DNA from: Lachnospiraceae bacterium UBA7076
GTDB taxonomy: Bacteria; Bacillota; Clostridia; Lachnospirales; Lachnospiraceae
DNA length: 64,000 nucleotides
Assembly: GCA_002493625.1 (NCBI GenBank)
Contig: DKZK01000029.1
Span: forward strand, 1 to 64,000
Reading direction: 5' to 3'
The position numbers and the translations under genes are program-made. The notes under the pieces were generated by a model. It was given only the letters and a program-made list of their open reading frames with translations, ran no database searches and was not told the origin of the DNA. Within the stretch, counting starts at the first letter, position 1, and each line of letters opens with the position of its first letter. Shown here one piece after another: positions 50,434 through 60,032 of the stretch.

Positions 50434-52188
50434 TTACACATCCGGCTTTCCGATTACAATAGGCGCAAGAACCTTGCCTGCCTTGTACTTGACGTACTCC
50501 GGCGGTTCAAGCGTTCTTTTGCGTGAAAGCTTTATTTCCTTTTTCCTGATATATTCCTCCTGCGCCAGTTTTCCGGCAACTTTTTTAAGCTTTGGTATCT
50601 CCAATGTTTTCAGCTTAAGCCTTCCACCTGAAAATATAAGCTTAAAGGTCATGGCTCCTACCTCCTCCAGATATACAATCCTGATTTTAATAAGGGGTCT
50701 GCCATCCTCATCAAAAGCAATAGCGGAAGCCGCCGCTATAGGAAAATCCTTTCCTTTTACTTTAAGAATCTGATAGCTGTATGGCTCCTCCTCTTTATAT
50801 CCAAGCATAATTTTATACGTCGTATTTTCTTCACAAACCTTAAGATATAAAGAATTCCCTTTAAAACCAAGGGACAAGCCCGTTATTCCCGACGAGTAAA
50901 TGGAATACACACCCTGTATCATAACAGGAATTATGCTCCCTGCATACTCGTCAAATTTATATTCAACACCCAGATAGTCATTAAAATACTGTCTGTATTT
51001 GTTCTTGTTCTGATTTTTTGATGCTTTTTCATAAATCTTTTTTGCAAGCTTATCTGCTCCTGCCATTAAACCGTTTCCAAAATCAACCGCCGCGCCCAAC
51101 GGTGTATTTGTAAAGTTTTTATCATCCCCTGCAAAATCGCAGAGACGGTTTACAATTTTTCCATCCGGAAATATATCATATGCGGACGCCGTTGTTGCAA
51201 TCACAAGGTTCCGGTCCCTATTTATATATACATTCTGCCCGAAAACGCCGTTGAACAATATGCTGCCGTCCTTAAGTCGCCATATCTGATAGCCATAGCC
51301 GTCAATTACATCCCTGCCAAGCTTTACATGCACCCTTGCGCTTTCCTCTATCCATTTTCTTGGAATAAGCTGCTTTTTCTCTCCATTCACCGTCCATGCT
51401 CCGTAATCCAGATAAAGCTGCCCCAGCTTCAGCATATCGATTACGGAAAGCTTCATGCCATAGCCGCCCTTTTCAATCCCCATAGGACATTTATCCCATG
51501 TAATATCCTTAATTTCCATATAGTCAAAAAGCTTTTCCTTAAGATAATCCATAAGCGGCTTCCCTGACCGTTTTACGATTATGGCAGCCAGCATGTAGGT
51601 ATTCAGGCTGTTGTAGGAAAATCCGGCTCCCGGCTCCATACAAAAATCGCTGCTCATATATTCCCTGCACCAGTCAAGGGCAAAGGAGGAGCTTACCTCA
51701 TCAAAGCATACGCCGGTCTGCATCGTGAGCAGATTTTCTATGGTGACGCTTTTCATCTCCTTTTTCATGAAAACATTATTGGAGGCCTTAAATATATCAA
51801 CAAGCTTTTCATCTAATTTTAGCAGACCCTCATGCTCTGCAATTCCCACTGCCATGGAAACGACGGATTTGCACATGGAAAATGAAACATGCCTGTACCG
51901 GCTGTTATACGGCGGATTGTAAGCCTCCGCAATTACCTCGCCGCCGGACATCATGCCAAAGCCTGCAAGTCCCACGCTTTCATCCCTTGAAAGAGCATCA
52001 AAAAGCTTTTTAATCCCTGCGCCCGAAACGCCCTTTTTATAAGGCTTTGTTCGTTTTATATCCCTGCTTTCATCTGTGCGGAGAAAATAAGGTACGTCAT
52101 TGCCCTGATAAAAAGGCATATCATCGGTTTTTCCCGAAGCATATTTCAGCACAAAATCCATAAATTTCATATCAAGTCCAAGACCCAT
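50434..52188 (-). CDS. Serine beta-lactamase-like family protein
   Basis: This 584-residue protein has a class C beta-lactamase-type domain with the SxxK motif in SFSMCKSVVSM, a Tyr motif near GAGFSYNSLNTYML and a final FNGVFGQNVY in the place of the KTG/HTG motif. A C-terminal part of about 180 residues (from about 400) is extra, beta-rich and unassigned. No signal peptide is visible, so it likely works inside the cell as an esterase or peptidase. Substrate is unknown. It precedes the RACo-like gene... on the same strand with a 13-bp gap. Confidence 0.88.
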   Translation of the reverse strand: MGLGLDMKFMDFVLKYASGKTDDMPFYQGNDVPYFLRTDESRDIKRTKPYKKGVSGAGIKKLFDALSRDESVGLAGFGMMSGGEVIAEAYNPPYNSRYRHVSFSMCKSVVSMAVGIAEHEGLLKLDEKLVDIFKASNNVFMKKEMKSVTIENLLTMQTGVCFDEVSSSFALDWCREYMSSDFCMEPGAGFSYNSLNTYMLAAIIVKRSGKPLMDYLKEKLFDYMEIKDITWDKCPMGIEKGGYGMKLSVIDMLKLGQLYLDYGAWTVNGEKKQLIPRKWIEESARVHVKLGRDVIDGYGYQIWRLKDGSILFNGVFGQNVYINRDRNLVIATTASAYDIFPDGKIVNRLCDFAGDDKNFTNTPLGAAVDFGNGLMAGADKLAKKIYEKASKNQNKNKYRQYFNDYLGVEYKFDEYAGSIIPVMIQGVYSIYSSGITGLSLGFKGNSLYLKVCEENTTYKIMLGYKEEEPYSYQILKVKGKDFPIAAASAIAFDEDGRPLIKIRIVYLEEVGAMTFKLIFSGGRLKLKTLEIPKLKKVAGKLAQEEYIRKKEIKLSRKRTLEPPEYVKYKAGKVLAPIVIGKPDV

Positions 52189-52201
52189 AAATATCTCCTT
52201 T

Positions 52202-53389
52202 TCAAAACATCATGCCGCCTCCGGCTGCATATGCATTTTCCATCAATGCTTCCTGATAGCTTTCCCTGTCTGCAAGCTGCAAAACATTTATTTTATTATT
52301 AACAATATAATCATCAATAAGACTTAAAAAGCAGGTGTCCTTACAAATACAGCATGCCCCCTCGAGCGATGAATTACCTATGACAATCACCCGTCCGTCA
52401 AAAGTCTTCGGCAGTAGCCCAAGATAATACGCTGTATCAAGGTCAAGATAAAATCCGAAGCCGCCTGCAAGAAATACCGTATCCAGACTGTCTGCGGAAG
52501 TGCCTGCCTCAGCCAGAAGAAAATCAATTCCTGTTCTTATGGCAGCCTTTGCCAGAAAAATCTCTCTTATGATGTCCGAATTTAGTCTGACATTCGATAT
52601 TGTTATGCCCTTTTCGTCAAATGGGGGCTTTAGCGCTCCGTTTCTCAGTATGTTTTTTGTTTTTAAGCCGAGCGCGATTGCGGAAAGCGCTCCGCTTCCG
52701 TATACATGCTGTCTCCTCAGGGAGCCCTCAAATGCAGGGCCGCAGGAGGCGGAGGTGGCAAAATATTTCCCCTCCGAGCATAGAACCATCTCGCCGTTTG
52801 TTCCCAAATCAAGGAGCATCCAATTTTTGATTTTTCTTAAACAATCCATATCATGTTCATTTTGACAGTCATTAATAAGCTTTTTCTCAATATATGCCAT
52901 GCCTGCCAGAACATCGCCGCCGATAAAGGCGCTGGCAGTTCCCGTAAGAATAAGCTGCGCCCCGCAGAAAAAATCATCGGCAAAAAGTAAATCCGACGGG
53001 CATATAACGGATTCATGCAGTCTTGTGTCAAACGGAGCATGTCCCATGCTTTCAATGTCATATTCCAGAAGTATGCTTATCATGGTTGCATTTCCGCATA
53101 TGCATATCTTTTTTATATCATCTTTTTTAAGGGAAAGGTCCTTCAGCATTTCTGATGCATTTCGCATAAGGTCGTCTGAAACCATAGCCTTCATGGAGGT
53201 AAGCTTTCCTCTGTCACGGGTTGCGGCAAGAATACGGTTTATGATGTCGCTTCCGTATAAGGACTGCCTGTTTTTAAAGCTTCGTTCCGCAAGCCGTTTT
53301 CCCGTTTCAATTTCAACAATTGCCGCATCTATGGTCGTACTGCCAAGGTCAACGGCGTATGCATATTTTCTGTCTGAAATATCCTTCAT
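52202..53389 (-). CDS. ASKHA-fold corrinoid-activator-like protein (RACo C-terminal type, DUF4445)
   Basis: The 395-residue protein is an ASKHA-type ATPase: YAVDLGSTTIDAAIVEIETGK, ICGNATM, MLLDLGTNGEMVL, ATSASCGPAFEG, VFLAGGFGFYLD and VIGNSSLEGA. RACo proteins use ATP and an N-terminal 2Fe-2S domain to reduce corrinoid proteins; this one has no ferredoxin domain and no corrinoid protein or methyltransferase is coded nearby. The C-terminal GACCICKDTC is Cys-rich. The ATG at 53389 is preferred over a GTG four codons before. Confidence 0.87.
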   Translation of the reverse strand: MKDISDRKYAYAVDLGSTTIDAAIVEIETGKRLAERSFKNRQSLYGSDIINRILAATRDRGKLTSMKAMVSDDLMRNASEMLKDLSLKKDDIKKICICGNATMISILLEYDIESMGHAPFDTRLHESVICPSDLLFADDFFCGAQLILTGTASAFIGGDVLAGMAYIEKKLINDCQNEHDMDCLRKIKNWMLLDLGTNGEMVLCSEGKYFATSASCGPAFEGSLRRQHVYGSGALSAIALGLKTKNILRNGALKPPFDEKGITISNVRLNSDIIREIFLAKAAIRTGIDFLLAEAGTSADSLDTVFLAGGFGFYLDLDTAYYLGLLPKTFDGRVIVIGNSSLEGACCICKDTCFLSLIDDYIVNNKINVLQLADRESYQEALMENAYAAGGGMMF

Positions 53390-53421
53390 TTCCCATCTCA
53401 CTATTCTTGAATAGATTACAT

Positions 53422-54639
53422 CTAAAATATTGCCTTCGGCTTTTTCTCTATCGGTCTGTAGCCCTTGTCGTTCAGTACCTTGAGTATACGCTCCTTATGC
53501 TCCACGCCAAAGGCCTCTATAGTCATAACAAGCTCCACCGCTGAATTACGGTTTATTGTTACGAACTGGTTATGCTCAAGCTTTATAATGTTTCCGTTTT
53601 CCTCAGCAATAACGCCTGCCACGCGCTGAAGCTCGCCCGGCTTGTCAGGAAGAAGCGTGGACACAGTAAATATACGGCTTCTTGCAATAAGTCCGTGTTG
53701 TACAACGGAGGAAAACGTAATGACATCCATATTGCCGCCGCTTAGTATGCTTACAACCTTTTCTCCCTTAGGCTCCAGGTGCTTCAGGGCTGCCACAGTT
53801 AAAAGTCCGCTGTTTTCCACAAGCATTTTGTGGTTTTCCAGCATATCAAGAAATACCACAATAAGCTCGCTGTCGTCAACGGTGATAATGTCGTCCAGAT
53901 TTTCCATAAGATATGGGAATATGTTTTTGCCGGGCGTCTTAACCGCTGTACCGTCTGCTATTGTATCAATATTTTCAAGGGTTGTCACCTCGTTATTTGC
54001 AAAGGATTCCTTAAGACATGCCGCGCCCTTTGGCTCAACGCCTATAACCTGTATGTTGGGATTGAGCATCTTTGCAAGCGTTGCAACGCCTGTTGCAAGA
54101 CCTCCTCCTCCTACCGGCACAAGTATTTTATCAACAAAAGGAAGCTCCTTTATAATTTCCATTGCCACCGTACTCTGTCCCGTGGCTACATCCAGATCAT
54201 CAAAGGGGTGTATAAAGGTGTAACCATGCTCCTCGGCAAGCTTTAATGCATACTGACAGGATTCATCGTAAACCTCGCCGTATAACACAACCTCCGCGCC
54301 GTATGCCTTTGTCCTGTTTACCTTAATAAGAGGCGTGGACGTAGGCATAACAATAACCGCCTTTGCTCCGTAAGCCTTCGCAGCGTATGCAACGCCCTGG
54401 GCATGATTTCCGGCAGACGCCGTTATAAGCCCCTTGCTTCTCTCCTCATCCGTTAAAGTACTTATTTTGTAGTAAGCGCCTCTTATCTTGTACGCGCCCG
54501 TAAGCTGCATATTTTCCGGCTTAAAATAAACCTTATTTCCGCATGCCTCGGAAAAAAATTCACTCTCAATAAGCTTCGTTGTGTGCGCAACCTTTTTTAC
54601 GATTTCATAGGCTTCCTCAAATTTCTCTAATGTCAACAT
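53422..54639 (-). CDS. ilvA: Threonine ammonia-lyase
   Basis: This 405-residue PLP enzyme turns threonine into 2-oxobutanoate for isoleucine synthesis or catabolism. The PLP-Lys is in MQLTGAYKIRGAYYK, the phosphate-binding loop is VPVGGGGLATGVA, and a C-terminal ACT-type regulatory domain (about 325-405, LLPDKPGELQRVAGVIAEENG) is present as in the TIGR01127 form. A single ACT domain distinguishes it from the two-domain biosynthetic form of E. coli, so the symbol is used broadly. GGGAG precedes the ATG at 54639. Confidence 0.93.
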   Translation of the reverse strand: MLTLEKFEEAYEIVKKVAHTTKLIESEFFSEACGNKVYFKPENMQLTGAYKIRGAYYKISTLTDEERSKGLITASAGNHAQGVAYAAKAYGAKAVIVMPTSTPLIKVNRTKAYGAEVVLYGEVYDESCQYALKLAEEHGYTFIHPFDDLDVATGQSTVAMEIIKELPFVDKILVPVGGGGLATGVATLAKMLNPNIQVIGVEPKGAACLKESFANNEVTTLENIDTIADGTAVKTPGKNIFPYLMENLDDIITVDDSELIVVFLDMLENHKMLVENSGLLTVAALKHLEPKGEKVVSILSGGNMDVITFSSVVQHGLIARSRIFTVSTLLPDKPGELQRVAGVIAEENGNIIKLEHNQFVTINRNSAVELVMTIEAFGVEHKERILKVLNDKGYRPIEKKPKAIF

Positions 54640-54679
54640 CAATAAACACTCCCATCCGATTATATCTTAATATTTCAAC

Positions 54680-54711
54680 ACTCCACGCTTCACGTGGAGC
54701 CGTGTCCTAAG
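54680..54711. repeat. Partial CTAAG repeat after ftsY
   Basis: ACTCCACGCTTCACGTGGAG then CCGTGTCCTAAG matches 15947-15978 at all but a few positions. Only a half unit is present, near the ftsY stop. Confidence 0.65.
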
Positions 54712-54717
54712 AACATA

Positions 54718-55737
54718 TTATATATCAAACAGATCATCATCTGCCGGTATTTTTTCTATGTCGCTGTCTATAATCATTTCTATGTCTGACTTCACATCAA
54801 AATCAGCAAACAGCGCTGTGACGTAGCTTCCCGGATCAAATTTCTGCAAGTCCTCTATTTTCTCGCCAATTCCTATATACTTGACAGGCACATTAAGCTC
54901 AGACTGGATTGCTATTGCAATGCCGCCCTTTGCAGTGCCGTCAAGCTTTGTGATTATGATGCCGTCTATATCCGTGACAGAGCTGAACTGACGCGCCTGC
55001 TCCAAAGCATTCTGTCCGGTTGTTCCGTCAAGAACAATCAGTGATTCAACATTTGCATCCGGATATTCCTTTGTTATTATTCTCCGCATTTTAGACAGCT
55101 CATCCATAAGATTTTTCTTATTGTGGAGCCTTCCTGCCGTGTCAATCAGCAAAATATCCGTATTTCTTGCCTTTGCAGCCGCAACCGCATCATACACAAC
55201 CGCCGACGGGTCTGAGCCCTCGCTCTGCGCAATGATATCCACGCCCGCCCTCACGGACCATGTCTTAAGCTGGTCGATTGCCGCAGCCCGGAACGTATCC
55301 GCCGCAGCCATAAGCACCTTTTTTCCCTGCGCCTTGTACTGGGCGGCAAGCTTTCCGATTGAGGTTGTCTTGCCTACGCCGTTTACTCCGATAATAAGCA
55401 TAACCGTTTTTTTGTCTTCAAAGTCATATGCGTTTTCGGGAACCGTCATCTGCTCCTTTATGATATTTACGATAAGGTCCCTGCACGCATCCGCCTCCTT
55501 GATTTTAAACTCCTTCACCTTCGCCTTAAGATTTTCTATAATGTTTTCGGTTGTCTCAATTCCCATGTCCGACATTACAAGCGTTTCCTCAAGCTCGTCA
55601 TAAAAGTCGTCATCTATCTCATTTGCCTTAAACAAGTTTGCAAAGCTCTCGGAAATGCTGTTTCTTGTCTTTGTAAGCCCTTCCTTCAGACGCTTGAAAA
55701 AGCCTTTTTTTTCTTTTCCTTCATTTTTTTCTTCCAT
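54718..55737 (-). CDS. ftsY: Signal recognition particle receptor FtsY
   Basis: FtsY is the membrane-targeted GTPase that receives SRP-ribosome complexes. In 339 residues a short charged A region precedes the N domain (from about 35) and the G domain with GVNGVGKTTSIGKLA, AADTFRAAAIDQL, LIDTAGRLHNK and ITKLDGTAKGG. The A domain is short, as in Firmicutes. The ATG at 55737 has GGAGGAGG upstream. It directly follows smc, as in many Firmicutes. Confidence 0.97.
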   Translation of the reverse strand: MEEKNEGKEKKGFFKRLKEGLTKTRNSISESFANLFKANEIDDDFYDELEETLVMSDMGIETTENIIENLKAKVKEFKIKEADACRDLIVNIIKEQMTVPENAYDFEDKKTVMLIIGVNGVGKTTSIGKLAAQYKAQGKKVLMAAADTFRAAAIDQLKTWSVRAGVDIIAQSEGSDPSAVVYDAVAAAKARNTDILLIDTAGRLHNKKNLMDELSKMRRIITKEYPDANVESLIVLDGTTGQNALEQARQFSSVTDIDGIIITKLDGTAKGGIAIAIQSELNVPVKYIGIGEKIEDLQKFDPGSYVTALFADFDVKSDIEMIIDSDIEKIPADDDLFDI

Positions 55738-55768
55738 CAAACCTCCTCCTTTCAATTAAACGTCACTT

Positions 55769-58700
55769 TTATTCCTCAAGCTGACCTTCTATCATGTTTA
55801 CCGAAACAAGAGTGGAAACTCCCTTCTCCTGCATTGTAATACCGTAAAGTATGTCGGCAGCCTCCATGGTGCCCTTTCTGTGCGTAATAACAATAAACTG
55901 CGTATCTGTCGTAAGCTTGTCAAGATATTTGGCAAAGCGCTTTACATTTGAATCGTCAAGGGCAGCTTCAATCTCGTCAAGGAGACAGAACGGCGATGGC
56001 TTAAGACTCTGTATTGCAAATAAAAGCGCAATTGCCGTAAGACTTTTCTCACCACCGGAAAGCTGCATCATATTCTGAAGCTTTTTGCCGGGCGGCTGCG
56101 CATTTATTTTTATTCCCGTCTCCAGCAAATCCTCCTCGTCAACAAGCTCAAGGTCCGCCTTTCCGCCTCCGAACAGCTCCTTAAACACCTTGGAGAACAT
56201 AATTCTTATTTCCTTGAATTTCTCCGCAAACTGCTCCCGCATGGCTCTGTCCAATTCAGCGATAATTCCCACAAGATTTTCCTCAGCCCTGACAATATCG
56301 TCATGCTGCGTCTTAAGAAATTCGTAACGCTCATTTACCTGCTTGTAATCTTCTATGGCATTTACATTTACGTCGCCAAGCTGCTTTATCTTGCCCTTTA
56401 CGGCGGAAATCTCCTTTTTCAGCATTGCGGAATCCGTAAACTCACTGTCCTTAAAGCCTGTGGCAAGATTATAGGTAAGCTCATATTCCTCCCACATATA
56501 ATTGTTGAGATTTTCGCTCTGCTCGGAAAGCCTTTCGATTGCCGCATTAATCTTGAATGCAGATTTGTCAAGTCCGTTTATCTGCTCGGAAAGCTCCTCA
56601 CGCTTTTTAAAGAAATCCTTGTGGCTTTCATTCAGCGCATTTTTCTGCTCCGTAATCTCAGTAAGCTTTTGCTCCTTAATACCGATTATCCTGTTATTTT
56701 CCTCCAGAAAACGCCTGAGCTCCTCAATTTTTACTGTAAGGGCTTCCATTTCATTGGAACCGCTGCTTATCTTTTGCTTAAGCCCGGCAATCGTTTCATT
56801 TATATTATGCTCCTCGCCCTTCACTCTCTGTACGTTTTGTAAAACAAAGTCGTACTGCTGTTTTACAGTGTTAAAGTCAATATTATATTTATTTATATTA
56901 TCAGCAGCCTCCTCAAGAGCCTTCTTGTCCGAGGCAAGGTTGTTTTCCAGCTCCTCAATCCGTTCCTCAAGACTTTTTATTGCCTCCTCCTGCTGCTTGT
57001 TGTTTCCAAGAAGCTCCTCCTTATTTAAGTTAATCTCCTTAACCTGTGTATCAAGCTCCGACTTCTCCCGCTGAATGCTGTCATACTGCTTCGTTATATC
57101 GCCAAGCCTTTTTTCCGCCTGCTCCATGTTAAGGGAATATGTATTCATGCTTATGGAAAGCTCTGACATGCTCCTTGCAAGATTTTCCTTCCTCTCCTTG
57201 AGCGCATCCCTCTCCTTTATAAGCGCAGCCCGTCTTTTTTCACTTTCTGAAAGAAGCTTTTTCGTATTTTCAATCCGCTCCGCAATCTCATCCAGCTCCC
57301 TTTTTCTTCCAAGAAGATTTGAGGAATTTTTAAATGCGCCTCCCGTCATGGAGCCGCCCGGATTTATAAGCTCGCCCTCTATGGTTACGATTCGGAGTGA
57401 CTGCCTGTATTTTTTTGAAATGGCAATGGCATTATCAATATTGTCAACGACAATGATTCTTCCCAAAAGATAATTTACAACCGTCTTGTATTTGTCGCTG
57501 CATTTTACAAGACTTGACGCATAATCAATAAATCCCTTTTCGTTCACCGTCTCCCGTTTATTTGTCCGGTCAACGATTGTATTGATAGGAAGAAACGTAG
57601 CCCTGCCGAAACGGTTTTCCTTAAGATATGCAATCATGCTTTTTGCGGTGGCCTCATCCTCCGTAACGATATTCTGTATGCTTCCGCCTAACGCCGTCTC
57701 AATGGCAGTCTCATATTTCTTGTCCACATCAATAATATCCGCAACAACACCGATAAGCTTTGGATTATTCGATTTTTGCTCCATTACCCTTCTTATGCTA
57801 TTTCCATAGCCGTCATATCTTTCCGTAAGGTTTCTCAACGCCTCCCTCTTTGAATTGAGGCTTACAATCTCATTATTGTATTTTGATATATTTTCCTTTA
57901 TTTTATTATTTTCTGATGTATTGTCATCCAGTCTTTTATTTATGCCGGAAATATCATTTTCCTGTGCGGCATATTCCGCCTTTATTTTTTCAAGATGCCC
58001 TGCAAGCTCCTCTTTTTCTTTTTTGCAAAGCTCCTCGTCGCTCTTTGTCTCTATGTAGCGCTGATTCAGCTCTGCTTTCCTCAAATTAATATTTTCAAGC
58101 ATCGTATCATATCTGCCGACCTTGGCCTTTAACGTGCCGCCCTCGTTGAGATACTCGATAATCTCGCTTTTCGAGTCCTCAATTTCATTTTCAGCGTCGG
58201 CTATTGCCTGCTTTATTTTATCATGCTTTTCGTTCGCCTCGTCCAGAACGGTGTCCGCATTGTCAAGCTGCTCGTCCAGAACGCTTTTTTTCTCATAAAG
58301 CTCCTTTAATTCATTCTTATATTTTTCAAGCTCCCCGTTTGCCTTGGCAAGCTGTTCGCCTAAATTTTCGTCATTTTGGCGGAAGGATAAAATCTGCTGT
58401 GTTATAACGTTTATTTCACCCTCGTACTTCTGGTTTGTAAGCTTCTTCTCATGTATCTCATTTTTTGTATCGTCTATCTTCCCGTCATACTCCTCAAGCT
58501 GAGCCTCAATCTTATCGTACTCCTCCCTTGCAAGGTCAAACTGCCCCCGAAGCTCCGTGGCGTCGTTTTCCACAATGGAAAGCTTTTCCTCATAATCCTT
58601 TAAGGACTCCTTGTTTTTGTCAACATCAAGAAGAAATGCATTGATATCAAGCTTTTTCAGTTCCTCCTTAAATATGAGAAAACGCCTTGCAGTTTCAGAC

Positions 58701-59323
58701 TGCTCCTTAAGAGGACCTACCTGTTTTTCCAGCTCGCTTAAAATATCATTTACACGGGACAGGTTATCCCTCTCATTTTCAAGCGCCTTTTCCGTGCTCG
58801 CCTTATTCTTTTTATACTTGACAATTCCGGCAGCCTCGTCAAAAAGCTCACGCCGCTCCTCCGGCTTTCCGCTTAAAATGCGCTCAATCTGTCCCTGTCC
58901 GATAATGGAATATCCCTCTTTGCCGATACCGGTATCAAAAAATAAGCTGTTTACATCCTTGAGCCTGCTCACAACCCCGTTTATCAGATATTCGCTTTCA
59001 CCCGAACGGTAAACCCTCCTTGCAACGGTAACCTCATTGTAATCAATGGGCAGAACGTGGTCGCTGTTGTCAAGTGTAATTGCCACATAGGCAGAGCCCT
59101 GAGGCTTTCTGAGCTCCGTTCCCGAAAATATGACGTCCTCCATTTTTGCGCCTCGAAGCTGCTTTGCGCTCTGCTCGCCGAGAACCCATCTTACGGCATC
59201 CGCAACATTGCTCTTTCCCGAACCGTTGGGGCCTACAATTCCCGTTATGCCTTTATTAAATTTAAATAATATTTTGTTTGCAAAGGATTTAAAACCATAA
59301 ACCTCTATACTTTTTAAATACAT
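55769..59323 (-). CDS. smc: Chromosome partition protein SMC
   Basis: This 1184-residue SMC ATPase compacts and separates chromosomes. The head motifs are Walker A GPNGSGKSNVADAVRWVLG (residues about 32-50), signature MQLSGGEKSLTAIALLFA and Walker B FCLLDEIEAALDD. A hinge (about 510-660, with NIVTEDEATAKSMIAYLKE and NPGGSMTGGAF) separates two long coiled coils. ScpA and ScpB are not coded in the window. It lies between rnc and ftsY, a conserved order. Confidence 0.98.
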   Translation of the reverse strand: MYLKSIEVYGFKSFANKILFKFNKGITGIVGPNGSGKSNVADAVRWVLGEQSAKQLRGAKMEDVIFSGTELRKPQGSAYVAITLDNSDHVLPIDYNEVTVARRVYRSGESEYLINGVVSRLKDVNSLFFDTGIGKEGYSIIGQGQIERILSGKPEERRELFDEAAGIVKYKKNKASTEKALENERDNLSRVNDILSELEKQVGPLKEQSETARRFLIFKEELKKLDINAFLLDVDKNKESLKDYEEKLSIVENDATELRGQFDLAREEYDKIEAQLEEYDGKIDDTKNEIHEKKLTNQKYEGEINVITQQILSFRQNDENLGEQLAKANGELEKYKNELKELYEKKSVLDEQLDNADTVLDEANEKHDKIKQAIADAENEIEDSKSEIIEYLNEGGTLKAKVGRYDTMLENINLRKAELNQRYIETKSDEELCKKEKEELAGHLEKIKAEYAAQENDISGINKRLDDNTSENNKIKENISKYNNEIVSLNSKREALRNLTERYDGYGNSIRRVMEQKSNNPKLIGVVADIIDVDKKYETAIETALGGSIQNIVTEDEATAKSMIAYLKENRFGRATFLPINTIVDRTNKRETVNEKGFIDYASSLVKCSDKYKTVVNYLLGRIIVVDNIDNAIAISKKYRQSLRIVTIEGELINPGGSMTGGAFKNSSNLLGRKRELDEIAERIENTKKLLSESEKRRAALIKERDALKERKENLARSMSELSISMNTYSLNMEQAEKRLGDITKQYDSIQREKSELDTQVKEINLNKEELLGNNKQQEEAIKSLEERIEELENNLASDKKALEEAADNINKYNIDFNTVKQQYDFVLQNVQRVKGEEHNINETIAGLKQKISSGSNEMEALTVKIEELRRFLEENNRIIGIKEQKLTEITEQKNALNESHKDFFKKREELSEQINGLDKSAFKINAAIERLSEQSENLNNYMWEEYELTYNLATGFKDSEFTDSAMLKKEISAVKGKIKQLGDVNVNAIEDYKQVNERYEFLKTQHDDIVRAEENLVGIIAELDRAMREQFAEKFKEIRIMFSKVFKELFGGGKADLELVDEEDLLETGIKINAQPPGKKLQNMMQLSGGEKSLTAIALLFAIQSLKPSPFCLLDEIEAALDDSNVKRFAKYLDKLTTDTQFIVITHRKGTMEAADILYGITMQEKGVSTLVSVNMIEGQLEE

Positions 59324-59348
59324 GTAAAATATACCTGACCAATCTCTA

Positions 59349-60032
59349 CTATTTTAACATTTGTTCAAGGGCATTAAATGCCGCATGCTGCTCGGCAGAT
59401 TTTCTTGAATGTCCCTCACCCTGCGCCACCGGCTTGCCATCTATGCATAGCTGCATCTTAAAAAGCTTATTGTGCTCCGGACCGCTTTCCCCCAAAAGCA
59501 CATACTCAAGGGTGCTGTTGTTTTTTTGTGACATCTCCTGAAGATTTGTTTTCGCATCATAAAAAAGCTTTTTGCTCTCAATGTCCGTAAGCAGAAATTT
59601 ATGAATAAATTTTTTTGCTTCCTCAAGTCCGCCGTCTATATAAATTGCGCCTGCAACCGATTCAAAAAAATCACATAATATGGAATCCCTGTCTCTGCCG
59701 CCCGTGTTCTTTTCACCCTTGCTGAACAATCCGTATTCCCCGAAATGAAGCTCTCTGGCAATGCGCGACAAAGTAAATTCACAGACAAGGCTTGCCCTTG
59801 TTTTTGTGAGCTCCCCCTCGTCCTTATCCTTATATTCATTAAACAAATAATCACTGACAACAAACTCTAAAATTGCATCGCCCAAAAACTCAAATCTCTC
59901 ATAGGACTGCCTTTTGCCGCACACAATTTCATTGGCATAGGACTTATGGGTAAATGCAATATCAAGATTCTTTTTATTATTAAATTTATATCCGATTATA
60001 TTTTCGATTGTCTCATATTGTTCGTTACTCAT
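59349..60032 (-). CDS. rnc: Ribonuclease III
   Basis: RNase III cuts double-stranded RNA, for example rRNA precursors. The 227-residue protein has the catalytic signature ERFEFLGDAILEFVVSDYL, then DFFESVAGAIYIDGG, and a C-terminal double-strand-binding domain with GEGHSRKSAEQHAAFNAL. The ATG at 60032 has GAGGAG seven bases upstream and overlaps the plsX stop by the ATGA pattern, so they are coupled. The acyl carrier protein gene often found between plsX and rnc is absent. Confidence 0.97.
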   Translation of the reverse strand: MSNEQYETIENIIGYKFNNKKNLDIAFTHKSYANEIVCGKRQSYERFEFLGDAILEFVVSDYLFNEYKDKDEGELTKTRASLVCEFTLSRIARELHFGEYGLFSKGEKNTGGRDRDSILCDFFESVAGAIYIDGGLEEAKKFIHKFLLTDIESKKLFYDAKTNLQEMSQKNNSTLEYVLLGESGPEHNKLFKMQLCIDGKPVAQGEGHSRKSAEQHAAFNALEQMLK

